NCBI GenBank assembly: GCA_905221605.1
Contig: CAJNDS010002794.1
Coordinates: 100,001 to 137,500 of the forward strand
Source: Symbiodinium natans
Taxonomy: Eukaryota; Sar; Dinophyceae; Suessiales; Symbiodiniaceae
Direction: 5' to 3'
Length of the DNA stretch: 37,500 nucleotides
The notes under the pieces were generated by a model. The model did no database searches and was not told where the DNA came from. It worked only from the letters and a program-made list of their open reading frames with translations. Below are positions 21,511-30,421 of the stretch, in pieces. Position 1 is the stretch's first letter; the number at the start of each line of letters is the position of its first letter. The position numbers and the translations under genes were made by a program.

Positions 21511-24173
21511 GAAGGCGCTGCTTCCTGGTGGCAAGTCAGGTCCACGGCCCTGCTTCGGAGCACTTGGAGGTTCATGGTGCTTGTTAACCAGTCATAACTG
21601 TACTTCTAACCCACTTATAAGCCCCTTTGAAGTGCCCTAAGAGGGTTAGAAGTACTTCTAACCCACTTATAAGCCCCTTTGAAGTGCCCTAAGAGGGTTA
21701 GAAGTACTTCTACCCACTTATAAGCCCCTTTGAAGTGCCCTAAGAGGGTTTTTTAAAGTAGGCCCCGGAGGTGCGCCTGGCTTCAGGGACCTGGAGCCGG
21801 AAGGCGAGGGGTTTGCCCGGCTTCGAAGCCTTCGTGGTGGAGGGCCTGCACCTTGAAGACAGCTTCTTTGTTGTTTCAGTTGGGCTACCATGTTACATTT
21901 TTTTAAGGGTACTTAAAACCCAATAAGGAATATATATAGCGAAATATTTTAACACGATCCCACCCATGAACTAGGCTTGGTCTTCAGCATCAACTCCAAG
22001 CCCGCAGATTCCTCGGGCACTTCCTCGGACGCCTCCTTCGCGTTGCCCGCCACGGACGTTTGGCAGGCTTTGAAGGATCCTTCGACCTTCCCGAAGGTGG
22101 CAAGCTCCAGGCGATGGGCTGGGTAGCTGCCTCATCTCATGGCATATAATTTTACCCTGAAAAAGATCCCAGAATGATGGCACACGTGGGGTTTCAGCTT
22201 CGCGGGTTTTCTTATGACAGCCCAGAGCAGCCGGTGCATAGGAGGCCTCCCACAATCTCATAGGGTTGCGGGCCTGCAGGTTGGGGGGGGGGGGGGAGGG
22301 GGGCAAGGTGGAAAAGCCTCAAGAACTGCAGATCAAAGGGCTCAAAGCCCGGCACCAGAGAACTCCCCCGAAACTCCAAGAGCCTGGGGCTTGTTTTGGG
22401 GAAACTCACCTTGAGAGCACCTTAGACTCATGCCCCCCCCCCCCCCCTAAAGCCCTCTCAGCATGTCACTGGAGGATGCAACAGCGGCCAAAGCGTCGCC
22501 CCAGCAGCGTTCTGCAATCTTTCTCCAGAACCTCCATTCAACAAAGATGTGTTGAAGACTTTTTTTGGCAGGTCTCCATCACCCCGAAGTCCTCTGTGGA
22601 GGAGGCACGCAAAGCCCGTGCTGCTCTGCAGAAAGAGGCCCGGCACCCAACGTGGGGCCGCAATGTTTAGGGTTTAGGGTTTAGGGTTTAGGGTTTAGGC
22701 TTCCTGCGTTAGGAGGACGATGCGGATCCAATTTTCACTCGCTGCTTTTTGCGAATTGGCCCAGGATGAGAAGCTGCCGGAAGCTTCGCTGCGAGGCACC
22801 GCAGACAAGTTCTCAGCATCTCATGGTTCCCAATGTCCGTCGATTTCAACCGGACTTCTTCAACCCACGCGGTTCTGTTCTCGGGCTAAGCTTCCCTTCC
22901 TTCCCGCCAGTAGAAAGATCCCAAGACAACGAGTCGAAGGGTGCTTACAACGAGCGAGTCTTTACGCTTGCTTAGCATCAAACAACTGTTTAGTGTGCGG
23001 TAGAGAGTCCAAACTCAAGCCAGCCTGCTCCCGCGCCGAGATTCCTCGCACGTTTGCGACGTCGCCACCGAAGATGTTGAGATTCGGTCCTGCAGGGTGG
23101 TGAAGTACAAGTTCTTTGCAGAGCATGATGACACAGTAGCCAGCGAGCATGTTGCTGGGTACGCTTATGCGGCCACCGTCAACAACGGCCAGCAGTGTAT
23201 ACCTTCGAAGATGGTGACACACAGCTGGCGGAACAAGTTCACCTTTCTGCTTGCAGCTCTCATTGCAGACGCGTTGAACAATGAGAAGTATGATCACATC
23301 GCCCAGCTACTTTCTACTCGCCAGTTTGGCAAGCTCGTCCATGCCTTGAGCCGTGCAAGCAAGCTCGATGCCGCCTACTGGATTTGTGCGTTCTCGGTGA
23401 ACCAGCACACTGGGATTTGCGCCACACCGCCGCCCACAGACTCCACCGGACAAGCCATCAGTCCATGTTCTTGCTCCGTGCCGAAGCACTTCGATGGAGA
23501 CCTCAGCGAAGCCTGGTCGAATGAGTGGAATGTGTTTGTGAGTCACCGTATAAGCCTGGGTCCTGGCAGGCTGTCATGCTCTCAGCAACTTGTGCCCCAA
23601 AGAGTAGCCTTACCTCAGGAAATGAACAAGTTTGACGACATGATGGCGTTCTTGAAGCGCGTCTTGCGACAGCGTGGCCAGGCAAGGTGCGTCTGAGCAC
23701 ACTGGCTCATGGCGGTCTTCACTTGATTTGTTGGCTGCGCCACACGGCAGTCGAGCCGTTGTTGTAGCTGTTCCATGCTTGTTCCCCGCTGAATGCAGCG
23801 TCCCCTTTGCAACCAAGTAACATGCGTAGGGTTTGGGGAAAGGAGAGTTGAAAGGATTATCCGCCGTCCCAAGGGTCGGTGGACGTCTGAATCCTAATCT
23901 TAGTCTGCAAAACAAGGCCCGAAAAGCACCGCAGCAGGCAAAGCTGGAGCAGGTGGTGGCTCTGGAGAAAGACTTCTCCTTGCTGTCGCGTGTATGGTGC
24001 ATCGCAGAGCTCGTCGAGGAGCTTCATGAAATGCTTGATCTGGGGGGAGTTTAGAGCTTGTAAGCTGATAGAACTCTCACAGAGAAAGATCCTAACAAAA
24101 CGCGACATGCAACAAAGAAGCCAAGGGCACTTCGCTTCGCAACGTGGAGTTGACCCGACCCTCGCTTTGTGAA

Positions 24174-24212
<39 letters not shown>

Positions 24213-25707
24213 CCCCCCGCGAAACATCCTCCTTGCGCTGTGGGCAGGCCCATGAGCTCCATCTGCAGCAGGCCGCGGGCTTGGGCATCCTTGGGCATTC
24301 TTGTCCTTGCACATTCAGCAAAAGCAAAAGCAATTCTGCGTATATCTACCTCATCTGCCCTCCATTGCTCTGAGCTTCGCATGAGGCGGCTCAAGAGATG
24401 CACAACAGAACGCATGCCACAACGAGCCCTTCCTGAAAGCTTCCTAACAAACCCTCCTATAGCAACCTTCCTCAAAAAACCCCTAGAAATCCAACAAAAA
24501 GCCTCCAAAAAACACCCCCCCTAAAAAAAGAGACCCCTAGAAATCCAACAAGCCTCCCAAAAAAGCTCCCCCCCCTAAGAGCCTCGAAGAGCGGAGGCCG
24601 TGAAGATGCATTCCTCGGCCTCCCGGGACCACTGCCTCGACCGACTCCTCAGCCTGGATGCCCCCCGGAAAAAAAACAAAAGCGGGAGGGGGAGGAGGGG
24701 GGGAGGGGGTGGGGGGGCAGCCCGTTCTGAGAGAGAAGAGAGAGAGAGAGAGAGAAAAAAAAAGAGAGAGAGGGAGAGGGAGGTTTGAGGTTTTTTTCTC
24801 TTCAGGAAGAGGGAGTTGAGAGCTCGTTTCTTTGACCTGCTTTCATGTTGGGGGCACCTTTGTTCGTGAAGGGGCGATGCCGCCTCCGACTCCCAGATGG
24901 ATAGCCCTAAACCCTTTGCTTCACACCCTTGGGCCCCAGTCGTACTGAAATCAACTCGTCAGATCATTGCGGGTTAGGCGTTAGGCGTTGGGGTCTCGGG
25001 GCTGTTCGGCTGTTTGGGCTTCGCAGCTTCTGGTGTATGAGTATCCTCCGCCACGGAAGTGACAGCAATGGCAACGGTCTAGACGTTTTCTCTTGGCTTG
25101 CCCGCTGGTGAGAGGTTGTTTACGAGATTCGGGGGTACCTTACTGGGGTCCTTATTAGAAGGGGATATTTGGGGGGTCTTCTTTCGGGGTCCCCAATTTT
25201 CGTAAGCCCCCTTGGAGGTTACGCAAGCGGAAGCTTCCTTCCCAGCGGACAAGGACAGGCTCTGTCCGCACTCGGCAGTCGGTTCGCTGGGATGAGTCTT
25301 ACGGTTACGCACGCAGAGCTGGTTCTAACAGTCCTCAATAGGGAGTACAGTAGGGGGTACGATGATCTCTGTTAGTTTCAGGGGAACATCCCACATGGCA
25401 CCTGTGCTCGAGCTGTAGAGAACTTGCATTTGCCCCTGCAAAAACGGGGCACCCCCAGAAATCCGAGAGATGAACTCCCTAAACGCTAAACCCTAAACCC
25501 TAAAATCCCTAAACCCTAATCCCTAAACCCTAAACCCTAAACCCTAAACCCTAAACCCTAAACCCTAAACCGATCGCCTCACTCAACGCATGTGGGCCCT
25601 TAGAGCGCCTGCATCCCGTGCTCCCGTGCTCCAGGACCTTGTGCTTGGAAAAATTACGGACGTGGATGCCTTTAACTCCGACTTGCAGAAGCTTGGGTCT
25701 TGTCAGC
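21511..25707 (+). CDS. gene D: TIR-like 'WCIAEL' family protein, multi-exon
   Basis: Proposed exons: 21511-21569, 21762-21861, 21975-22096, 22572-22664, 22765-~22830, ~23096-23537, 23619-23681, 23938-~24020, 24597-24659 and 25635-~25700. Phases close for most joins; the ends of the fifth, eighth and tenth exons are unresolved. The diagnostic core reads VTHSWRNKF, YWICAFSVNQHTGIC, PKHFDGDL, EMNKFDDMMAFL, LEQVVALEKDFSLLSRVWCI then AEL, AVKMHSSASRDHCLDRLL, and DLVLGKITDVDAFN. I recall this order from a family expanded in dinoflagellates. The W-C-x-x-E motif after a hydrophobic strand resembles TIR-type folds, so a role in NAD cleavage or signalling is possible but unproven. The N-terminal exons (LEAPEVRLASG, SLVFSINSKPADSSG) are acidic and unidentified. 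Neither start nor stop is fixed. Confidence 0.65.
21600..21750. repeat. 52-bp palindrome-ended unit, three tandem copies, filling a gene D intron
   Basis: Each unit begins GTACTTCTAACCC and ends GGGTTAGAAGTAC, a perfect 13-bp inverted repeat, with the core ACTTATAAGCCCCTTTGAAG. Starts are at 21600, 21652 and 21704; the third copy lacks one A and its right arm has decayed. The array makes up most of the proposed intron 21570-21761. Confidence 0.9.
22664..22698. repeat. TTTAGGG array starting at a splice donor
   Basis: Five GTTTAGG units begin right at the proposed donor AAT|GTTTAGGG of gene D (22665), so the repeat itself supplies the GT. Confidence 0.85.
23096..23537 (+). CDS. gene D core exon
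   Basis: The longest exon of gene D. An acceptor at CTGCAG|GGTGG (23095) fits AG|G, but the frame is open back to 23004 (CDVATEDVEIRS), so an earlier acceptor is possible. The exon contains KYKFFAEHDDTVASEHVAGY, THSWRNKFTFLLAALIADAL and YWICAFSVNQHTGIC. It ends at TTT|GTGAGT. The following 81-base intron (23538-23618) has no stop in frame and a length divisible by three, so retention would add 27 residues. Confidence 0.7.
24060..24596. other. gene D intron with C-runs and a short duplication
   Basis: Includes a C-run at 24177-24206 and a decayed direct duplication of CCCTAGAAATCCAACAA (24480 and 24534) with flanking CCTCC.AAAAAA. No exon was seen. The glycine/proline frames here come from the C-run. 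Confidence 0.5.
25119..25206 (-). mobile_element. short TIR element family 1, copy B
   Basis: An 88-bp inverted copy of the 14523 element. On the minus strand it runs TTACGAAAATTGGGGACCCC ... GGTACCCCCGAATCTCGTAAA. It sits in the gene D intron between exons 24597 and 25635. Confidence 0.7.
25325..25392 (-). mobile_element. short TIR element family 2, copy D
   Basis: CTAACAG...CTGTTAG (25325-25331 and 25369-25375) is a perfect inverted repeat around AATAGGGAGTACAGTAGGGG, and GGGGAACATCCC closes the right side. It matches the elements at 31406 and 31867 and lies in the same gene D intron as family 1 copy B. Confidence 0.65.
25477..25571. repeat. (CCCTAAA)n array
   Basis: C-strand orientation, about 63 bases before the acceptor of exon 25635, with phase slips (CCCTAAAATCCC). 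Confidence 0.9.
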
Positions 25708-25724
25708 CTCGGGTCCTCACATAG

Positions 25725-26998
25725 TTGCATGTAAGAGCTGCCCCGGGGGGCACTTGCGAAGGAACTTTAAGCTACGAGACCCTACTCGGAAGTGACATGG
25801 CTTCCTTTCCATGGTACCCGATTCTAAGTTTTCAATCACTGGCTGGGGGGTCATGTCCGGAATCCCGCAGAGCTCCCTTAGTTCAGGCCTCGCACCAGCT
25901 GGCAAAGTTGCAGGATGGGGGGCCAGGGGGGGATCCCCTGTTATGGCAGCGTTTCGGTGCCCGCTTTGAAGGAGATGTCAGCACAGCAGGGCCCGGAGTT
26001 CTCTCACTTTTGAGTTATCTTGCAGAGCCCACCCAAAAACCCAGGAAGCTCCTACTACACCGTCTGGAGAGCTTCTTGCACAGCAACAGTGCGAAGTCTT
26101 GCGCGACCCTTGTGGACGAAGTGGTGCTGGCAACAGTGAATGTGGTCATTTAGATGCAGCACCTTGCCTGTGTTTACATTTCATAGTATGGGTTTTTCGA
26201 AGCACCAACCTCCATGTTTTGCATCTGTGCGTTTGCGGGCGTACCCCCCAACACAAGATGCAGGGTCGATGATTCCTGGGCGGCACTGGAGCCGCAAACC
26301 CTGGGAACGCAGGCCTGCTGCGTTTCCTTCTGTTCACAATAGGGGAGCCCTGAAGTCGTTCCACTCCTGTAGCATCACCGATTGCCACATCGCAGGCCAT
26401 CACACAAGGCTCACGCTGCAGTTCTAGAAGTGATGGGGGTCGGGCCGGAAGAGTAGCAAGCTCCAGCGCAAGAAGGCAGATGAGTTTTTCACCTCCCCGG
26501 TAAAAAGTTGCAAAAGTTGATAAAAGCGTGAGGATCTGCAAGCCAGCGGCCGGCGGGTCGCCGCAGGCCTTCCTTCGCCCCCTCGAGTACGCCGGGCGCT
26601 TGCAAATCACCTCAAGGGTGTTGTGAGTGGCTTCAGAGCTCGCTGAGCAATTAGGCTCTGAGACCTGGCACCGGCTGCGCATTTCCAGCAAAGCTCCCTA
26701 AGGGGATTTTCCTTGGGGAGTGGCGCTGTCACCCCCTTTTTTCCACATCGAGAGCTTCCTTCCTTCGGCCGAAACCAGGCCTGAAACGCACCAGAAAAGC
26801 AAGAGAAGCGGCCGTTCTCGGGATGATCCGAAGACATTCTTACCACAGCACCCCCCCCCAACAAAAAAAAAATAGAACCAACAAGAAGAGATGCAAAAGG
26901 ACCCCCCCCCCTTGCTCTAGGGAACCAAGCTTATGCAGTGACGGTACTCTGTTGACAGACACCTGTGCTTCGACTCTGGTAGTACTCTACTTTTGCCA
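25725..26998. other. region without supported gene
   Basis: A 142-codon frame (25725-26153) ends in a plausible helical stretch (LLSYLAEPTQKPRKLLLHRL) but lacks a start context and splice borders. It could hold a last exon of gene D. The rest shows nothing convincing; C- and A-runs lie at 26851-26871. Confidence 0.3.
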
Positions 26999-26999
26999 G

Positions 27000-27115
27000 G
27001 TAAAGATGCTCTTGGCGTTTTCTGAAGAGGGCTTACAGGTCCAGAGTCTCACTCTGGCGACGGGAGCGACAAGTTTGAGGCAGACGCCCGAATGGAAGAT
27101 CCCTGTGGGGAGGCC
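27000..27115 (+). CDS. candidate exon upstream of gene F
   Basis: After TTTTGCCAG|GTAAAG (AG|G, phase 0) the frame reads VKMLLAFSEEGLQVQSLTLA and continues open for about 100 codons. The downstream part is Arg/Pro-rich and less gene-like. Its ownership is unclear. Confidence 0.28.
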
Positions 27116-27475
27116 GGGAAAGAATCCGGATCCCAGAAACGAAGCGCGAGGCGCAACAGCAAAACCCCCAAATCCGACAAGAACCCGAGCTCAACGAAGA
27201 GTCAGGGAACCAGGAGCCGAAAGGAACAAAAGCTTGGAGTGGAAGAAACCAGGAACTTTGGCTGCTTTGGGAAGTCTTGGCTGCTTGCATACAGACATTG
27301 AGACATGGCAGCTGTTGTCACAGAAGAGTGTTTTGAGGGGGCATCGTTAGGCATCCAGCACGCAGGGAACGCACAGTCGATTTCACGGTGTTGTCGTACT
27401 TTCCTGGAGCGACTTGCCAGTACCCCTAAACTCCACATCCTAGACTCTATACCGAAAACTCCGAACCCCGAACCC

Positions 27476-27538
27476 CGAACCCCAAACCCTAGACCCTAGA
27501 CCCTAAACCCTAAACCCTAGACCCTAGACCCTAGACCG
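27476..27538. repeat. CCCTAAA / CCCTAGA array upstream of gene F
   Basis: C-strand orientation, ending about 55 bases before the gene F ATG. Confidence 0.9.
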
Positions 27539-27592
27539 CTCCCATTATCGATCCCCCAACCAAAATAGCGGGACGGAAAGGGTTTAAGCGCC

Positions 27593-29695
27593 ATGTCGAC
27601 CGCCAAGCTGGAGAAGAAGCTGGCCAAGCTGGAGGTGAAGCAGGGTTGAGGGTTTAGGGTTTAGGGTTTAGGGTGATGTCTTCTGTTATTGGTGAGTGTA
27701 TATAAGGATCCGTTTTACTATTGGTGAGTGTATAAATAGATAAATAAATAAAGAAAAATAAATAAATATAAATATAAATATATATATATATAGATATATT
27801 TCCTTGGTGATATAAACTTCAGGTGAAGCTCCGGGCAGAGTTCCAAGCGGACTTGAAGAAGGCACCCACCGGTTGAGGATTCAGGGTTCAGGGTTTAGGG
27901 TTAGGGTTCAGTTTTTTTTATTTTTTTTTTTTTGCGGGGTTTGGGTGTTTGGGATTCTTGGAGTCGGGTTCAAGTTGTTCAGGGTTTAAGGCAACCAATT
28001 CAAGGCATGCACTTCCCAAGAACAGTGCGATTTCCTTACATCTGGTGCTTTATGCGCTTTTTATAAGTTTTTAATGCGTTTGCTTACCGTCCCGCAAGCT
28101 GGGCTGCTTCACTTGCACGTTGGGGAGGTTCTGCGACCGCCATCAATGGTTGATTATAGGGTCCAAATTGAAGAAACGAGTAGGGTTCAGGGTTTAGGGT
28201 TTAAGGTTTAGGGTTCAATGTTGCCTTTAGTATGGCCCCCCACCCCCCCCCCCCCCCCCCCCAAACAAATTTGGACCCTCTATAAACGCATGGATCCCAA
28301 GGCCCTCAGGGCCTCAAGCCTTACTGCGTAAGCCCCCAAAACACAAACCCATCATCCGAAACAAAACTGTGTACTATAGAGGGTAGCCAGACAAACTTAC
28401 GAAAGACAGTCTGACCGGCCCGTGGGCTACCTATCACAACATTTGTTTGGGGCCTCGTTTCGCAACGAAATTACACAAGGCTTTACATGGAACTGGCCGG
28501 GCTTAGATTTTTGGATTCTCCGGGCACTGGCTCTTTCAGATTCCCTTCAAGGCCTCAAGCCTTACTGCGTAAGCCCTTAGCCCACAAACCATTTAAACAA
28601 ACAAAAGAAGCATCCGGAAAAGACTTGTGATAATAACGGGTACCTCCAACAAACTCGGTTCGCAGAATAAATTTTGGAAACTTGTGATTATGGACCCTCC
28701 TTACACTCAAGTCAGTCCAACATTAGGGTTTAGGGTTTAGGGTTTAGGGTGGGAGAGGTGAAGCAGCTGAGGGTCTACGCATCACTGCCGGCATTGACTG
28801 TGAAGATCTGTGAAGCGGGGCCCCATCTCCGTATGGGTGAGGGTGAAGGGCCGGTGAAGGGTGAGATTTTGTACGCCTAACTTCTAAACTGTATAAAGTC
28901 CAAGCCAGTTGACCGGGTACGGATTTGTCACAGGCGGGGAACCCAAACCCAGCAACAGGCCCCCCCCTCGTTGTTGACCATTGCCAGGCCTTCCAGGAGT
29001 GCATCGCCCGACTGGAGCGTTCTGAGGCCAAGCTTGCTAGCTACCACGAGGAGGCGCGAGAGGAACCCGAACTTTTTCAAGGGCTCAGGGTGTCAGGGTG
29101 TCAGGGTGTCAGGGTGTTAGGGTTTAGGGTTTAGGGTTTGTTTGCGGTTTGTGGTTTAGGGTTTGGGGTTTCGGGTTTAGGGTTTGTGCAAGGTTTACGG
29201 CCTCATGGTTGGGATGTGCAGGCTCTGTGTGCAGAAACCCCATAGACAGAAGCCTGCGTCCCCCTGAAGTCCCAAGATGTCCCAAGCTGGGCCGTGAAAA
29301 CTCAGAAGCCCGAAGCTCCGAACCCTTAGGGTTTAGGGTTTAGGGAAAGCTGTGAGGACAGCGCGAGCTTTAACATCGATGCCCTTGCCGACATGATCAA
29401 GCGACAGGCGCCTTCAATACGTAGAGGTCGGCTTCCTTAAGGATACAGGCAGCCTGTGTTGGGTTTCGTGCTTGCTTCTCTTTGCTTAAGCATTCTCGGA
29501 CGTGGCATCTACTGGGGTATCGTCCGAAGCGCCACCTTGTATAAGGTTCCTTTTTAATATTGGTGTACAAGAAATATATACCCTCCTTCATAGCAGGAAG
29601 AGAACCCGGAGAAGATCCAGGAGAACCAGGAGGAGGTTCCAGAGGCAGCGCAGGAGGAGATACCGTCCGAGTCGGAGCTCGAGGCAGCTCCGTGA
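27593..29695 (+). CDS. gene F: small acidic coiled-coil protein, six short exons
   Basis: Exons are 27593-27634, 27823-27861, 28758-28814, 28934-29055, 29344-29407 and 29597-29695, giving 423 bases: 140 residues from ATG to TGA with all phases closing. The protein begins MSTAKLEKKLAKLE, joins VKLRAEFQADLKK, then VKQLRVYASLPALTVKICE. It continues with FQECIARLERSEAKLASYHE and SFNIDALADMIKRQ and ends in an acidic tail (NPEKIQENQEEVPEAAQEE). Donors are GT (27635) and GC (27862, 28815, 29056, 29408). Acceptors are AG|G. Coiled-coil and acidic character suggest a structural or adaptor role; no family is recognised. The ends of exons 2 and 4 are the least certain. In-frame codons upstream of the ATG after GGAAAG|GGT leave open an internal-exon reading. 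Confidence 0.6.
27649..27674. repeat. TTTAGGG array in gene F intron 1
   Basis: G-strand units 15 bases after the donor. The same intron has a 16-base direct repeat, TATTGGTGAGTGTATA (about 27688 and 27718), each copy carrying a donor-like GTGAGT, followed by an AT-rich tract at 27737-27800. Confidence 0.85.
28151..28284. repeat. inverted repeat flanking TTTAGGG and a C-run
   Basis: TTATAGGGTCCAAATT (about 28153) is inverted at about 28267 as AATTTGGACCCTCTATAA. Between them are TTTAGGG units (28182-28217) and a C-run (28241-28262). All lie within gene F intron 2 (27862-28757). Confidence 0.7.
28308..28655. repeat. two diverged direct copies of a ~100-bp sequence
   Basis: GCCTCAAGCCTTACTGCGTA starts near 28312 and again near 28551, and similarity continues over about 100 bases (AAGCCC..CACAAACC..CATCCG..CTTGTG). 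They lie inside gene F intron 2. Confidence 0.75.
28723..28751. repeat. TTTAGGG array adjacent to a gene F acceptor
   Basis: G-strand units end six bases before the acceptor of exon 28758. This orientation is opposite to the common pattern. Confidence 0.85.
29085..29185. repeat. GTGTCAGG and TTTAGGG tract after gene F exon 4
   Basis: Three GGGTGTCA units, then GGGTTTA units with variants, in gene F intron 4. The intron ends in the same repeat (29325-29346), where TTTAG|G supplies the acceptor. Confidence 0.85.
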
Positions 29696-29703
29696 AGCAG
29701 TTC

Positions 29704-29808
29704 GGAGGTTCAGGGTTCAGGGTTCAGGGTTTGGGGTTCAGGGTTCAGGGTTCAGGGTTCAGGGTTCAGGGTTCAGGGTTTAGGGTTTAGGGTTTAGGGT
29801 TTAGGGTT
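29704..29808. repeat. GGGTTCA / GGGTTTA array after gene F stop
   Basis: About 15 heptamers, first GGGTTCA then GGGTTTA, starting nine bases after the TGA. Confidence 0.95.
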
Positions 29809-30421
29809 CTAAGCGTGCGCGGGCTCGCTTTGTGGTGTTCTGCTGGGTGTCGGCTGTGTAAGGGGAAGAGGGGCGCAGTGTTGCCAGAGTCGTATTGGTT
29901 CTGATCAGAGGCGAATTGAGTGGCAGCTGCAATGGCCCAAACAGCATGCTCGGCCTGCGGGGTGGTCATTCTCCAGAGAGAGGTTTCCCTACGTCAGCGT
30001 GATTGGGGGCGCCAACCCGGATTGAAGTCATGAGGGTCTCAGCTCTTCCAAAATTTTGAACAGCTGTCCCCCAAAACGGCCCCAAACTTCCCTAAGCTCA
30101 CCTCAAGCCTGAAAAGGCCGCCGCAAGCCGTGCCTCAAACCGGAAAGGCTCATGAGAGCTACTGGCGAAACAAGTTCTCCCGAAGAACGGCCCCGAAGCC
30201 TGTACAACAGTAGAGCTATCTCGTGCATCATCGAGTCCACTTCGAACTTTCTAGGTCTAGGCCAAGGACAGTTGCAACTTGTACTTGTCTGGAGCTGGCG
30301 ATTGCAGATTGCTCGGTTTTTGCCGTTCGTTTCTGGGAGGCCACATGCACCCCCCCCCCCCATGCTGAATCTAACTTGCCCTAGCCGGCAGCTTTTTTGA
30401 TTTAAGACGGCACCGGGCAAG
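29809..30421. other. intergenic, possible 5' end of gene E
   Basis: An ATG at 30152 opens MRATGETSSPEERPRSLYN, which could be the first coding exon of gene E (donor unresolved). Otherwise nothing is supported. Confidence 0.3.

Noticed and set aside
21600-21750. CRISPR-like array
   Set aside because: The three 52-bp units abut with no unique spacers, and the genome is eukaryotic.
25725-26153. 142-codon open frame as a separate gene
   Set aside because: No start context or splice borders; mixed composition. It might contain a gene D exon but this cannot be shown.
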